Shown one piece after another: positions 1 to 8,309 of a stretch of 18,704 nt of DNA. Both the position numbers and the translations under genes were made by a program. Position 1 is the first letter of the stretch; every line of letters begins with the position of its first letter. The notes beneath the pieces are model-generated. The model did not search any database and was not told the origin of the DNA. It was given only the letters and a program-made list of their open reading frames with translations. This DNA is from Verrucomicrobiota bacterium (GTDB lineage: Bacteria; Verrucomicrobiota; Verrucomicrobiia; Limisphaerales; UBA1100). The DNA lies in the NCBI GenBank assembly GCA_028872645.1, contig JAPKDK010000026.1:1-18704 (forward strand), in the 5' to 3' direction.

Positions 1-271
1 GCAAGGGGCGTTCGCCGGTGGCGTGGAGAGTAACGCCCTCCAAACGCAGTTGACTACCGAGCGCCCACTCGGCGTTTTCAAAACGCACCGTGGCGTTGAG
101 CGCGTGGTTCACCTTGGGTAATAACGCAGCCCGCAGAAACCAATTGCTGGTGAGAACCATCCAACCCACGGTGAACAGCACCGCCAACATCGCTGCGCCC
201 CAAAACAAACGTCGCCGCCAGCGGCCCGGCTTACGGGGCTTGGACTCCATTTTTTTTGGAAAACTCTCCAT
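1..271 (-). CDS. Membrane-anchored AsmA/TamB-like protein, N-terminal part only
   Basis: This is an incomplete gene whose 3' part lies beyond the left edge; about 90 residues are visible. The frame is open from an ATG at 271-269. A second in-frame ATG at 250-248 would give a protein starting MESKPRKPGRW and has a GGAGAG about 12 nt upstream, so it is equally plausible. A very basic stretch (RKPGRWRRR) is followed by one hydrophobic segment (about 20 residues ending near VGWMVLTSN), the usual inside-positive signal anchor. Next come residues of the type LPKVNHALNATVRFENAEW and LRLEGVTL, which resemble the start of AsmA, TamB and DUF748 periplasmic beta-rich proteins, where a short anchor leads into repeats that contact the outer membrane. 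It is divergent from the glycosyltransferase gene, with 127 bp between them holding no gene I can see. Family assignment is tentative because so little of the protein is present. Confidence 0.7.
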   Translation of the reverse strand, partial: MESFPKKMESKPRKPGRWRRRLFWGAAMLAVLFTVGWMVLTSNWFLRAALLPKVNHALNATVRFENAEWALGSQLRLEGVTLHATGERPL

Positions 272-398
272 TCAATCAACAGTTAACCGGTCGGGAGGAT
301 AACAGAGAAGGATGGGAAAGTCGGTCTTTATTTGGTCCTGAGTTCAATCATTCTCATTCTCAGCTTTTAGTGGCGGCCCAACATGGGCACAGTGCGGC

Positions 399-1124
399 GT
401 GTTGATTTCCATAGCCATTCCGGCCTTCAACGAAGAAAAGCTGTTGGGCGAAACTTTGACTGCGGTGGAGAATGCGGGAGCGGCGTTCCGCGCGCGAGGA
501 TGGGAACTGGAGGTGGTGGTGTGTGATAACAATTCCACCGATCGCACCGCCTTCATCGCGGAGGCCGCCGGGTCGAGGGTGGTCTTTGAAGCCAAAAACC
601 AAATCTCCCGCTCGCGGAATGCAGCCGGAAACGCGACACGCGGAGATTGGATTATTTTTCTCGATGCAGATTCCACCCCGTGCGAGGGACTCTTTGCCGC
701 CACGGCGGAGTTAATGGAAATGGATAGCACCCTTGGCGGCGGAGTGGTGATCCGGATGGAGTGCATGCCGTGGTGGGCGCAGGCGGGGTTATGGAAATGG
801 AACGCAATCAGTCGCGTATTCAAGCTGCCGGCGGGCTCGTATATTTTTTGCCGGGCGGCGGCCTTCCGCGAGTTGGAAGGGTTTAGCCACAAACTGTTTG
901 CGGCGGAGGAGATTGAATTTGACCTCCGGCTCAACCGGCTTGCCCGACGCCAGAGACAACAGATTCACATCATTCACCGCCCGCCGTTGCTTTCCTCAAA
1001 CCGCCGAATGGTCATGTATTCCCCCTTCAGGCTGTTATGGTTTTTGATCGTCTCCACCTTCACAGCGGGCTTCAACCTCCGCCGGCGGGAAACGTGCAAC
1101 TGGTGGTACGATGGCCAGCGTTAG
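399..1124 (+). CDS. Family 2 glycosyltransferase
   Basis: A 241-residue protein with a GT-A fold signature. The N-terminus ISIAIPAFNEEKLLGETL is the nucleotide-sugar binding strand of GT2 enzymes. VVVCDNNSTDRT follows near residues 49-60, and FLDADSTP near residue 88 holds the DxD-type metal/UDP-binding motif. EEIEFDLRLNR near residues 168-178 sits where GT2 enzymes place the catalytic-base region. A hydrophobic segment near the C-terminus (LLWFLIVSTFTAGF) could be a membrane contact. The start is GTG at 399; the frame is closed by a TGA at 339-341 and offers no ATG before the conserved strand. It would transfer a sugar from an activated donor to a lipid, glycan or protein acceptor on the cytoplasmic face, but donor and acceptor cannot be told from sequence. 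Its stop overlaps the stop of the convergent secretin gene by 4 bp (TTAG at 1121-1124). Confidence 0.9.
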   Translation: MLISIAIPAFNEEKLLGETLTAVENAGAAFRARGWELEVVVCDNNSTDRTAFIAEAAGSRVVFEAKNQISRSRNAAGNATRGDWIIFLDADSTPCEGLFAATAELMEMDSTLGGGVVIRMECMPWWAQAGLWKWNAISRVFKLPAGSYIFCRAAAFRELEGFSHKLFAAEEIEFDLRLNRLARRQRQQIHIIHRPPLLSSNRRMVMYSPFRLLWFLIVSTFTAGFNLRRRETCNWWYDGQR

Positions 1125-3133
1125 CGTTGTTGGCGCCGCAACTGATCCAAGCCATTCAAACGCCGTGGTTCCTCCAACGGCTTAACATCGGGATCCTTCA
1201 GATCGATCCCGTGCCGATCGCGCATGATCTTCTCCTTACGTTTTCGATCTTCATCCAAATTCACCTCCCACTTACGAGCGAGTACGCGTTCATTGAACTG
1301 TGCCGCCCTGAACCCCGGCTTGCCTTCCAGCTCGCTCAAGGCCTTAGTGTAGGCCGCCTCGGGCGTGGCCAGCACAGTGGGCCGCATCATCACGATTAGT
1401 TCGTTGCGCTCATTCACATCTACGGTGCGCCGAAACAGTGCGCCCAATAATGGGACATCGCTCAATACGGGTACGCTACTTTCTGTCTCAGTGACTTTGG
1501 TCTTAATGAACCCACCGAGCACCACCATCTCGCCATCACGCACGTTGACCTTGGCGTTAGCCGAACGGTCGGTGGTGATGGGCACGGCGTTGCCGTCGAT
1601 GATTTGTGAGCCAACGATGTCCTGAATTTGCTGATTGATTTCCATGGACACCACACCTTCGTCATTAATGAAAGGCAGCACCTCGAGCGTGATGCCGATT
1701 TTCTGCATTTGATACTGCGAGCTGGTGCCGCCATTGATGTCACGAATGGAGCCGGTGACCACCGGACGCGTGTCGCCGATGAACAGCTCGGCCAGCGACG
1801 CATGAGTGGTTTGGATGCGCGGACGTGAAAGGATTTCCACTCGCGTATCATTGTTGATCGCCTCTATTGCCAGTTCCCAGTTGAGGCCAAACTTGCCCCA
1901 ATAGTTAAACCCGGAGGTGGATCCTTCCACGGAGTTAGCCGCGAATGCGGCCGGCCCAAACGCTGAAGCCAGCGCACTGGAAAAACCCCCGGCATTTGCA
2001 GCACCGGAATCGTTTCCAATCCCTTCCTGCTGTTCGCGGATGGACACACCAAAAGTGGAATCATCACCCAGAGCCACATCCATGATGATGGCCTCGATGA
2101 GTACCTGCGGTTGCACGCGATCCAGCTTGTCAATGAGCGCCTTGGCCTGCAGCACCTGGGCGGGGTTCCCCACAATGATGACCTCATTGCCGCGTTCCCA
2201 TGAGATGATGGAAGTTTCGCCAAGAATGGCCCCGCCCGTGCCGCTAACGGCCGCGCCCTGAACAACCTGCGAAAGGCGTTGTTGTAACCCCCCCCGCGTG
2301 CTGGTGCCCGAGGACCGCGTGCTAGTGGTAGCCGGCTGGAGGCCTGAGTCGAATCTGGTGCTGCCAGTGCGGCTAGTAGTGCCGCCACGATTGGTAGTGC
2401 CAGTACTGCCAGGACGCGTGTTGGTGGAGGGGCGTTGAGATGTAGGTCCATTAGCTGTGTACGTACCAATCACTTGCGCGATATCTGCTGAGAGAGCGTA
2501 TTTGATCTTCACCACGGCGATTTCCAGATCATTTATTTCCTCAACGTCAATGTGATCCAGCATGTCGAGCATCGCGCGCACGTTGTTTGAAAAATCACGC
2601 AGCACCAGCGTCCCCGTACTCTCGATAGCCTGCACAGCCTGCGGCGACTTGGCAAAGGCGGTGAGGAGATCCACCGTGTCGGAGGCCTTCACATGCTTTA
2701 GCTTGTGTACGTAGTTGATGTACACATCGCCTTGGGGCAATTCCTCCGGGCGCAACACGGTAATCGGCGGGGGCGACTTCACTACCTCGGCCGAAGGAAG
2801 GGCCTGCAGCACCTTCGCGTTTACCTCCACGATGGCGATCCCGCGCGTGGCCATCAGCGTCTCATAAAACGTCGTGGCCTCCCGCCTGGTGAAATCATTT
2901 TTGGTGCTAAAGGAAAAAGTTACCTTCGGCAAATTCTGCGCCGTGATCACGGTTTTGCCGGTTAGCTCACTGTATTCCTCCAGCAAAGCTTCAAGGTCAA
3001 TTCCCTGCATGATGTGTCCCTTGTGCAGCACGATGGGTTCCGCTTCCGGAACCTGTGGCACGGGCGGTGCTTGTTGAGCGCGGGCCGGGCCGACGAGTGC
3101 CAGCAGCGCGAGGGTGGTAATGATTTTTTTCAT
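1121..3133 (-). CDS. GspD/PilQ-family outer-membrane secretin
   Basis: A 670-residue secretin that would form the ring-shaped outer-membrane channel of a type II secretion or type IV pilus system. A signal peptide (MKKIITTLALLALVGPARA) is followed by periplasmic N-domains (residues about 30-215, including YINYVHKLKHVKASDTVDLL and an LVLRDFSNNVRAMLDMLDHID segment typical of N1/N2 domains). A Ser/Thr/Gly/Arg low-complexity linker lies at about residues 221-284. The C-terminal secretin domain contains VNVRDGEMVVLGGFIKT and the signature VPVLSDVPLLGALFRRT near residues 550-567. No C-terminal pilotin-binding motif is evident. It is the last gene of a four-gene operon, 51 bp after the pilO-like gene. 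The upstream AGAAAGA is only a weak ribosome site. GspD versus PilQ cannot be decided from this gene alone. Confidence 0.92.
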   Translation of the reverse strand: MKKIITTLALLALVGPARAQQAPPVPQVPEAEPIVLHKGHIMQGIDLEALLEEYSELTGKTVITAQNLPKVTFSFSTKNDFTRREATTFYETLMATRGIAIVEVNAKVLQALPSAEVVKSPPPITVLRPEELPQGDVYINYVHKLKHVKASDTVDLLTAFAKSPQAVQAIESTGTLVLRDFSNNVRAMLDMLDHIDVEEINDLEIAVVKIKYALSADIAQVIGTYTANGPTSQRPSTNTRPGSTGTTNRGGTTSRTGSTRFDSGLQPATTSTRSSGTSTRGGLQQRLSQVVQGAAVSGTGGAILGETSIISWERGNEVIIVGNPAQVLQAKALIDKLDRVQPQVLIEAIIMDVALGDDSTFGVSIREQQEGIGNDSGAANAGGFSSALASAFGPAAFAANSVEGSTSGFNYWGKFGLNWELAIEAINNDTRVEILSRPRIQTTHASLAELFIGDTRPVVTGSIRDINGGTSSQYQMQKIGITLEVLPFINDEGVVSMEINQQIQDIVGSQIIDGNAVPITTDRSANAKVNVRDGEMVVLGGFIKTKVTETESSVPVLSDVPLLGALFRRTVDVNERNELIVMMRPTVLATPEAAYTKALSELEGKPGFRAAQFNERVLARKWEVNLDEDRKRKEKIMRDRHGIDLKDPDVKPLEEPRRLNGLDQLRRQQR

Positions 3134-3184
3134 AATCTCTATCTTTCTTTCGCTAGGTTGAGTTGGGTTGTAAAATTAAACGGC

Positions 3185-3769
3185 CTATCGTTTCTTTTTC
3201 TTCTTAGATTTTTTTTCACCAAAGTTGGGTTTGGGATAGCTGGCCACGAATGACATTTGCACTTGCACGCGTTGGCGATCGGCGGTCGGACTGATCTTGT
3301 AATCACTCACGCGAATCATTGAATCCTCTTTGCCGGCCACGTCCTGTAGGAATTTCACGAGGTTGATCAGGTTGGTTTCAAACGTAACATTGCGTTTATG
3401 TTCCTCGAATGGGTTGTCTTTACGGGTGCCCGAGCGCGCGAGGACATTTCTGGTCAACGTAATGCCGTTGTCCCCTGCCTCCCGGCGCAGAGTCTCAAGC
3501 ACCTTGGCGGCTTGTTCGCTGCCGCTGGCCACGCTGGCCTTGGGGTTCAGCTCCTCCACCTTTTGTTTGTATTCCTTATGATTTGTCTGGACCATTTTTT
3601 CGCGCGCCAATTCCAATTCATGCTTTTCCAGTTGACTGCGCAAAGTGAGCAGTTCCGGCTCCATCGAAAGCCACACCAGATTACCCACCACCAGGGCGCA
3701 CATCAGAAAAATAATCACCGCCCAGCGCTCCTCCGTTCTCACGTTCAGCATGTTCAGGATCGTGATCAT
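3185..3769 (-). CDS. PilO-like inner-membrane assembly protein
   Basis: A 194-residue single-pass protein. After about 13 polar residues (MITILNMLNVRTE) comes a hydrophobic helix (about residues 15-34, WAVIIFLMCALVVGNLVWL), then a charged coiled coil (SQLEKHELELAREK) and a small periplasmic ferredoxin-like domain, the layout of PilO/GspM platform proteins. I chose the ATG at 3769 because it overlaps the upstream stop as ATGA (3769-3766), a translational-coupling arrangement; an in-frame ATG at 3811 would add 14 residues and overlap the upstream gene by 46 bp. The last residues form a lysine tail (KKSKKKKKR), odd for a periplasmic domain and encoded by A/T-rich homopolymer-like DNA. It probably pairs with the PilN-like part of the preceding gene product to couple the ATPase to the secretin. 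Assignment rests on architecture and context more than on motifs. Confidence 0.8.
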   Translation of the reverse strand: MITILNMLNVRTEERWAVIIFLMCALVVGNLVWLSMEPELLTLRSQLEKHELELAREKMVQTNHKEYKQKVEELNPKASVASGSEQAAKVLETLRREAGDNGITLTRNVLARSGTRKDNPFEEHKRNVTFETNLINLVKFLQDVAGKEDSMIRVSDYKISPTADRQRVQVQMSFVASYPKPNFGEKKSKKKKKR

Positions 3770-5226
3770 TTCAATGGGGTGTTCGGCCGAATCATGCAAA
3801 TAATTGTCCACCGCCCAGGCCCTTCAACGCCGGCTGCCCCTTCGCGCGAATCGGTGGTTATGACCTCGTGAAACAACTTTCGTTGCTTTTTGGAAACCGG
3901 ATCGGTCACCATAATTCTTGCTAGGTTATTGCGATAGTCATCCACCCGTTTGCCCTGCCCGGATTTCACCTCACCGTTGAGCGTGATATTGTTTCCCTCA
4001 CCCCTCACCTCCACCGAATTGATAAAGCCCAGTGATAGTTCTTCCGGCATTTGATCGGCCACTTCCTTGAGCACCTGCAGGGCGGTCATGCGGCTGTTGC
4101 GCTGAAGCACCAGCAGGTTTCGCTTGGCAACGAGAACTTCCACCTCTTTCTCCATCGCCTCCATTTTTTTCAACTGCTGATACTTCGCTTCCTCCCGGAT
4201 TGCAGTTTGCGAATTCAACACAAAATAGCCGACAAGCAGCATTCCATAAAGTAAGATCATCCATGAAAGAATACCGCCGAGCACGCGGTCCACATCTCGG
4301 CGATGATAGTCCGCCCGGCGCTCGGGTGGCATGAGATTGCCCTGCTCCAAAGGTCGCGCGGCGCGGGCGGCGCAGGCTGCGGCAAGCGCACTCGCGTCGG
4401 GAGGCGCCTCTACCTGCACTCCCTGCCCGGCCCATTCATTGAGTACGGGCAGCCATTGCTCTCCCTGTTCCGAAGCGATGACCAAATGCCAATGCGTGCT
4501 ACCAGTAAGCCAGCCCTCCATTTCCCCGGCCCACGCGGCGGCGGTGAGTTGCTCGGTTAATTCATTGAGATGTTCTGCAGAGGAAAGGGTGATTTGCGTG
4601 ATATTTTGCAACACGCCTTCGTCCCACCACGCCACCGCGCACACCACACGATCCTCCAGAAACCGCGGATAAATCCATGCGCCATCGGGCCGTTCGCCCC
4701 CCTGCGGCGTAGCCATCACCTGATGCATGACCGCCGCCTCCAATCGGTCAGGAAAATAACCGGCTTTTTCCAGCTCACCCACGCATTTCTCCACCTCGGC
4801 GCGCTCGGCCAGCATCACCACCACCGTTTGCTGCTCGCGATCCGCGCGATGCGACGGGACCACCTCGAAAGACCACACCGCACGCCCCAGAGGCAACGGT
4901 GAAACTTTTTCCAGATGCATCTCCACCATGCCCGGCAACTCGCGCGCGTCGCACAGAGGCAAATGCAGTACCCGAAAAAACACCTTGTCGGCCGGCATCC
5001 ACGCATCGTTTTGGCAATGTGCCCGCCACATTTGGCTGGCATCACGATCCAGATGCTTGTCCGGAATTTTTTCGCCCAGATCAGCCTCGCGTACGTCCAC
5101 CAGCTTCATCTGGTTTTTGCTGCCGGTGAACCGCCAGAACTGTTGCCGGCCCGAGGAACAATCCACCACATTACACGCTGCTGGCAATGCCTCTGCGGGC
5201 TGCGGTTTATCTTTGGGATCGGCCAC
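3766..5226 (-). CDS. GspL-like / PilM-PilN-type platform protein
   Basis: A 486-residue protein with a cytoplasmic actin-like half, one transmembrane helix and a periplasmic PilN-like half. Residues 82-122 (FFRVLHLPLCDARELPGMVE and onward to AVWSFEVVPS) match the GspL/PilM pattern of an ATPase-binding, actin-fold domain. The single helix is at about residues 316-338 (VLGGILSWMILLYGMLLVGYF), followed by a coiled coil (341-375) and a domain containing LGFINSVEVRGEGNNITLNG, typical of PilN/GspL periplasmic modules. The start is GTG at 5226, set by a strong AAGGAG eight bases upstream, and it overlaps the stop of the ATPase gene by one base (TAGTG). The stop overlaps the next ATG (ATGA). It should recruit the GspE-like ATPase to the membrane. 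It can be described equally as GspL or as a PilM-PilN fusion. Confidence 0.85.
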   Translation of the reverse strand: MADPKDKPQPAEALPAACNVVDCSSGRQQFWRFTGSKNQMKLVDVREADLGEKIPDKHLDRDASQMWRAHCQNDAWMPADKVFFRVLHLPLCDARELPGMVEMHLEKVSPLPLGRAVWSFEVVPSHRADREQQTVVVMLAERAEVEKCVGELEKAGYFPDRLEAAVMHQVMATPQGGERPDGAWIYPRFLEDRVVCAVAWWDEGVLQNITQITLSSAEHLNELTEQLTAAAWAGEMEGWLTGSTHWHLVIASEQGEQWLPVLNEWAGQGVQVEAPPDASALAAACAARAARPLEQGNLMPPERRADYHRRDVDRVLGGILSWMILLYGMLLVGYFVLNSQTAIREEAKYQQLKKMEAMEKEVEVLVAKRNLLVLQRNSRMTALQVLKEVADQMPEELSLGFINSVEVRGEGNNITLNGEVKSGQGKRVDDYRNNLARIMVTDPVSKKQRKLFHEVITTDSREGAAGVEGPGRWTIICMIRPNTPLK

Positions 5227-6971
5227 TAAAAATTCTCCTTCGGTTCGTCGCCCGAATCAGGTGCCTGCGTCACGCGCAACACTTCTTCGATGGATGTTTT
5301 GCCAGCCAAAACCTGGCCCCAGCCGTATTCGCGCAGGGAAACCATCCCCTCCGCCCGCGCCTGCACGCCGATGGTGGTTGCCGCCGCGCGATCGATCACC
5401 AACTGCTGCAACGCCTCGCTGTTGGAAAGTAATTCGTAAATCCCCGTGCGACCCTGATACCCCCGCTCGCCGCACACATCGCATCCGGTGCCATGCCAAA
5501 ACTTTGCCTCCGAAATTTGCGTGGGCGGAAATCCCACCTTCAACAAGTAGTCCTTGGAAACCTGTTGCTCCACCCGGCATTCCGGACACAAGGTGCGAAC
5601 CAACCGCTGGGCCATAATCGCCTCGATGGCGTCCGCCACAAGGAAGGGTTCGGTGCCCATATCAATTAACCGCGTGAACGCGCTCGGGGCATCGTTGGTG
5701 TGCAGGGTGCTGAAAACAAGGTGGCCGGTATTAGCCGCTTGGATGGCGATCTCCGCCGTCTCGCCATCGCGAATCTCACCCACCATGATCACATCCGGAT
5801 CCTGCCGCAAAAAATGCCGCAGCACGTGCGCGAAGGTTCGGCCAATGTCGTTCTTCACCGACACCTGATTAATTCCCTTCATTTCATACTCCACCGGATC
5901 CTCCACTGTCATAATCCGTTTATCGATGGAGTTGATGGTGTTGAGAAAGGAATAGAGCGAGGTGGACTTGCCCGAGCCGGTGGGCCCGGTGACCAGCATA
6001 ATACCGTGCGGTCTGGTGATGATGCCGCGAATGTCCTTCTCGAGAACCTCGGACATACCGAGGCTGTCCATCCCCTTGAGCACACTGCCGCGCGTGAGCA
6101 GCCGGAGTGACACGCTCTCGCCATACACCGTGGGCACAGTGGACACGCGAATATCAATCTCCTCGCCCTTGACGCGCACGTTGATGCGGCCGTCCTGCGG
6201 CAGGCGTTTCTCGGCGATGTTCATGCCGCTCATCACCTTGATGCGTGAGATGAGCGCGGCCTGTAAAAGCTTGAGCTGCGGGGGCAACGGCATTTGATGC
6301 AGGATGCCGTCAATGCGATGGCGGATCTGCAGTTCATCCTCGTGCGGCTCAAAGTGGATGTCCGTTGCGCGGCTCTTGTAGGCCTGCCAAATGACTTGGT
6401 TGACAAACTTGATAATGCTGGCTTCCTGATCGCCCTCGGCGATTTCCTTTTCATCGCCAAACATCAATTCCAAATCATCCTCCTCCTCCGCCTCGTCCTG
6501 CGCCAACTCGTCAATCGTCTCCGCGCCCACGCCATAATATTTTTCGTAGCTCTTTTCGATTTCATCGGACGAGGACAACACAAACCGCACCGGACCCTTC
6601 GCGGCAAATCGAACGGCGTTTAACAAATCTGTATTGAACGGATTGGATACCGCAACCAACAGCACGCCATCCTCCACACTGATGGGCACCACGCGATGCT
6701 GTGAGGCGATTTTTGAAGAAATGCGGCGGCGCGCCTCGGTGGTGGGCTTTACATCGCCCAGATCAATGCGTTGCCAATCGTAAGCTTCGGCCACGCGCGA
6801 AAGAAATTCGCCCTCAGTTTTACCACTGCGTTTGCAAAGAAACTCAGGCAAGGTGCCGCCCCCCCCGTCACCGGCACGCTCCACACACCAGTCCGACCGC
6901 CATTGGTCAAACTGATCCGCTTCCGCCAGTTGCGCGGCGACACAAAAATCCCTGAATGAAGTATATGCCAT
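5226..6971 (-). CDS. GspE/PilB-family secretion or pilus assembly ATPase
   Basis: A hexameric AAA-like ATPase that powers pseudopilus or pilus assembly from the cytoplasmic face. From the ATG at 6971 it is 581 residues. An N-terminal N1E-type domain covers about 1-145, followed by an acidic linker (EAEEEDDLELMFGDEKE). The catalytic domain has Walker A GPTGSGKST (about 329-337), an Asp box (DPVEYE), Walker B DPDVIMVGEIRD (about 391-402) and a His box (STLHTND). A tetracysteine zinc site is formed by CPEC (462/465) and CDVC (497/500), a hallmark of GspE and PilB that is absent from retraction ATPases (PilT). An in-frame GTG at 7034 would add 21 residues; the ATG is preferred because the extension is basic and low in family character. 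It is the first gene of the operon. Confidence 0.95.
   Translation of the reverse strand: MAYTSFRDFCVAAQLAEADQFDQWRSDWCVERAGDGGGGTLPEFLCKRSGKTEGEFLSRVAEAYDWQRIDLGDVKPTTEARRRISSKIASQHRVVPISVEDGVLLVAVSNPFNTDLLNAVRFAAKGPVRFVLSSSDEIEKSYEKYYGVGAETIDELAQDEAEEEDDLELMFGDEKEIAEGDQEASIIKFVNQVIWQAYKSRATDIHFEPHEDELQIRHRIDGILHQMPLPPQLKLLQAALISRIKVMSGMNIAEKRLPQDGRINVRVKGEEIDIRVSTVPTVYGESVSLRLLTRGSVLKGMDSLGMSEVLEKDIRGIITRPHGIMLVTGPTGSGKSTSLYSFLNTINSIDKRIMTVEDPVEYEMKGINQVSVKNDIGRTFAHVLRHFLRQDPDVIMVGEIRDGETAEIAIQAANTGHLVFSTLHTNDAPSAFTRLIDMGTEPFLVADAIEAIMAQRLVRTLCPECRVEQQVSKDYLLKVGFPPTQISEAKFWHGTGCDVCGERGYQGRTGIYELLSNSEALQQLVIDRAAATTIGVQARAEGMVSLREYGWGQVLAGKTSIEEVLRVTQAPDSGDEPKENF
5235..5240 (-). promoter_or_regulatory. 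Strong ribosome binding site for the GspL-like gene
   Basis: AAGGAG lies 8 nt before the GTG at 5226 and inside the end of the ATPase gene. It is the clearest Shine-Dalgarno site in the window and decides the GTG start. Most other genes here have weak sites or none. Confidence 0.75.
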
Positions 6972-7261
6972 TCTTACACCCCGCCTGTTTCCAGGCGCCC
7001 GTTTGCCCCCTTTTGCCGATAAATCGGCTGCCACAAGATATTGTGGCCCGGTGGAAAACTACCACATTTGGTGGTATCGGCAAGCCTAAAACGGCGGTAC
7101 TCATTCTCCCGCATCGCGCCGAAACCGGCAAAAATAGGTAAGAATACGCCCTACCCGCGATGGAGTTAGTTCAATTTGAAGACGCCGATTTTTGAGGAAC
7201 GTTACCGTGGATAACTTTAGAATAAACTTGCTGCCCTCGCGCCTAAACCCTTGACTGAAGC
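6972..7261. promoter_or_regulatory. Divergent intergenic region with clustered inverted repeats
   Basis: This 290 bp stretch separates the secretion operon (-) from the Ig-like lipoprotein gene (+) and holds no convincing ORF. It contains three dyads within 61 bp: GCCGATAAATCGGC (7015-7028), CCACAAGATATTGTGG (7031-7046) and ACCACATTTGGTGGT (7061-7075). The hexamer GCCGAT/ATCGGC occurs four times (7015, 7023, 7076, 7184). These are candidate operators for the minus-strand operon, lying about 44-105 bp upstream of its ATG. No clear -35/-10 pair was identified for either gene. If the GTG at 7034 were the true ATPase start, the first dyad and the beginning of the second would lie in coding sequence. 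Confidence 0.4.
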
Positions 7262-8287
7262 ATGCACCGGCTGGGACTCGTTTTGCTGCTGTCTGCCTTG
7301 TGGGCAATGGGGTGCCGTCTGCCTCAGCCCACTCTACGCTTCGAGGCAAACGCAGTGGTGGCAACCGGAAACGGCCATCTTTCGGTGCGCCCCAAGGGTG
7401 GCGAGGCTTTGTTGGGGGAAATCCAAACCGTTTCCGGAACGGTTCAGTTCATCCCGCACTTCCCCTTTCTCGCCGGGCAAATTTATGAGGCGGTGTTCAC
7501 CGATTCCGCCGGCCAACACACCTCCATCGAGCACACCTTCGCCATTCGCGCGCCCGCGCCACGCCTCGCTGCCGTCTATCCCGGCGGCAAGGTGTTACCG
7601 GCCAATCACTTGAAATTTTATCTTCACTTCACCGAACCGATGCAGCGCGGGAAAATTTTCCGGTACTTCCGGCTCATCAACCTTTCCACCGGTAAACCGA
7701 TCGACGAGCCCTTCCGCGAAACCGAACTCTGGAGCGCCGATGGCAAACGCCTCACGCTGTGGCTGCATCCCGGCCGGCAAAAGACCGGTGTGAATCTCAA
7801 CCTCGACCTCGGCCCCGTGCTGGATCCACGCCAACGTTACGCGTTGGAGATTTCCAAAAACTGGAATTCCGAAGCCGGCGTACCCCTGGGAAATTCGTTC
7901 CGAAAAACCTTCACCACCATCGAAGCCAAGCGCGCGCAGCCCAATCCCGATATCTGGAAAATCACCCCACCCAAAGCCAACTCGCGCGCGCCGCTCATCG
8001 CAACCTTCCAGCACCCGCTCGATTGGGCGCTGCTGCACACTATGCTCACTGTGCTGGACGCGCGCGACAAACTCCTTACCGGTAAAACCGAAGTCACCCG
8101 CAACGAAACTCAATGGCGCTTCACCCCAACCCAACCTTGGGCGACCGGCGACTACCGCTTAAAAGTAGATTGGGAACTCGAAGACCTCGCCGGCAATAAT
8201 CTCGAACGCCTCTTTGAAGTAAATCTGAACAAACCCACCGAACCCACCTTCGATCGTCCTCGTTATTTGGAATTCAAAATCGAATGA
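7262..8287 (+). CDS. Lipoprotein with Ig-like (SbsA-type) features
   Basis: A 341-residue exported protein. The N-terminus is a short lipoprotein signal with a lipobox ending AMGC at Cys18, so it is probably acylated and membrane bound. The mature part is beta-rich. The segment NHLKFYLHFTEPMQRG (about residues 115-130) followed by ADGKRLTLWLHPGRQKTGV is the pattern of bacterial SbsA-type Ig-like domains: a 'Y/F-x-F-x-x-P/M' strand, then a value expressed as a function of extreme cases. A second copy seems to start near ANSRAPLIATFQHPLD and runs to DYRLKVDWELEDLAGNNLER. No catalytic motif is visible, so a structural or surface-binding role is likely. No Shine-Dalgarno site precedes the ATG. 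The stop is 22 bp from the stop of the convergent pyruvate carboxylase gene; that gap contains the palindrome CGCCGGCG. Confidence 0.8.
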   Translation: MHRLGLVLLLSALWAMGCRLPQPTLRFEANAVVATGNGHLSVRPKGGEALLGEIQTVSGTVQFIPHFPFLAGQIYEAVFTDSAGQHTSIEHTFAIRAPAPRLAAVYPGGKVLPANHLKFYLHFTEPMQRGKIFRYFRLINLSTGKPIDEPFRETELWSADGKRLTLWLHPGRQKTGVNLNLDLGPVLDPRQRYALEISKNWNSEAGVPLGNSFRKTFTTIEAKRAQPNPDIWKITPPKANSRAPLIATFQHPLDWALLHTMLTVLDARDKLLTGKTEVTRNETQWRFTPTQPWATGDYRLKVDWELEDLAGNNLERLFEVNLNKPTEPTFDRPRYLEFKIE

Positions 8288-8309
8288 CAACCCGCCGGCG
8301 TTTCAAAAA

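Noticed and set aside
344..934. A 196-codon minus-strand ORF opposite the glycosyltransferase.
   Set aside because: The plus strand has clear GT2 motifs; the minus reading is low complexity with no recognisable domain.
2280..2440. Short repeated words that could suggest a CRISPR or tandem-repeat array.
   Set aside because: Spacing and unit are irregular and the frame encodes a Ser/Thr/Gly linker within the secretin; there are no constant direct repeats with unique spacers.
3770..3811. A 14-residue N-terminal extension of the PilO-like protein from an ATG at 3811.
   Set aside because: It would overlap the upstream gene by 46 bp; the ATGA junction at 3769-3766 is a better start.
4928..5617. 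A 229-codon plus-strand ORF over the GspL-like and ATPase genes.
   Set aside because: It crosses the boundary of two well-supported minus-strand genes and its product is rich in Arg, Pro and Ser, typical of a shadow frame.
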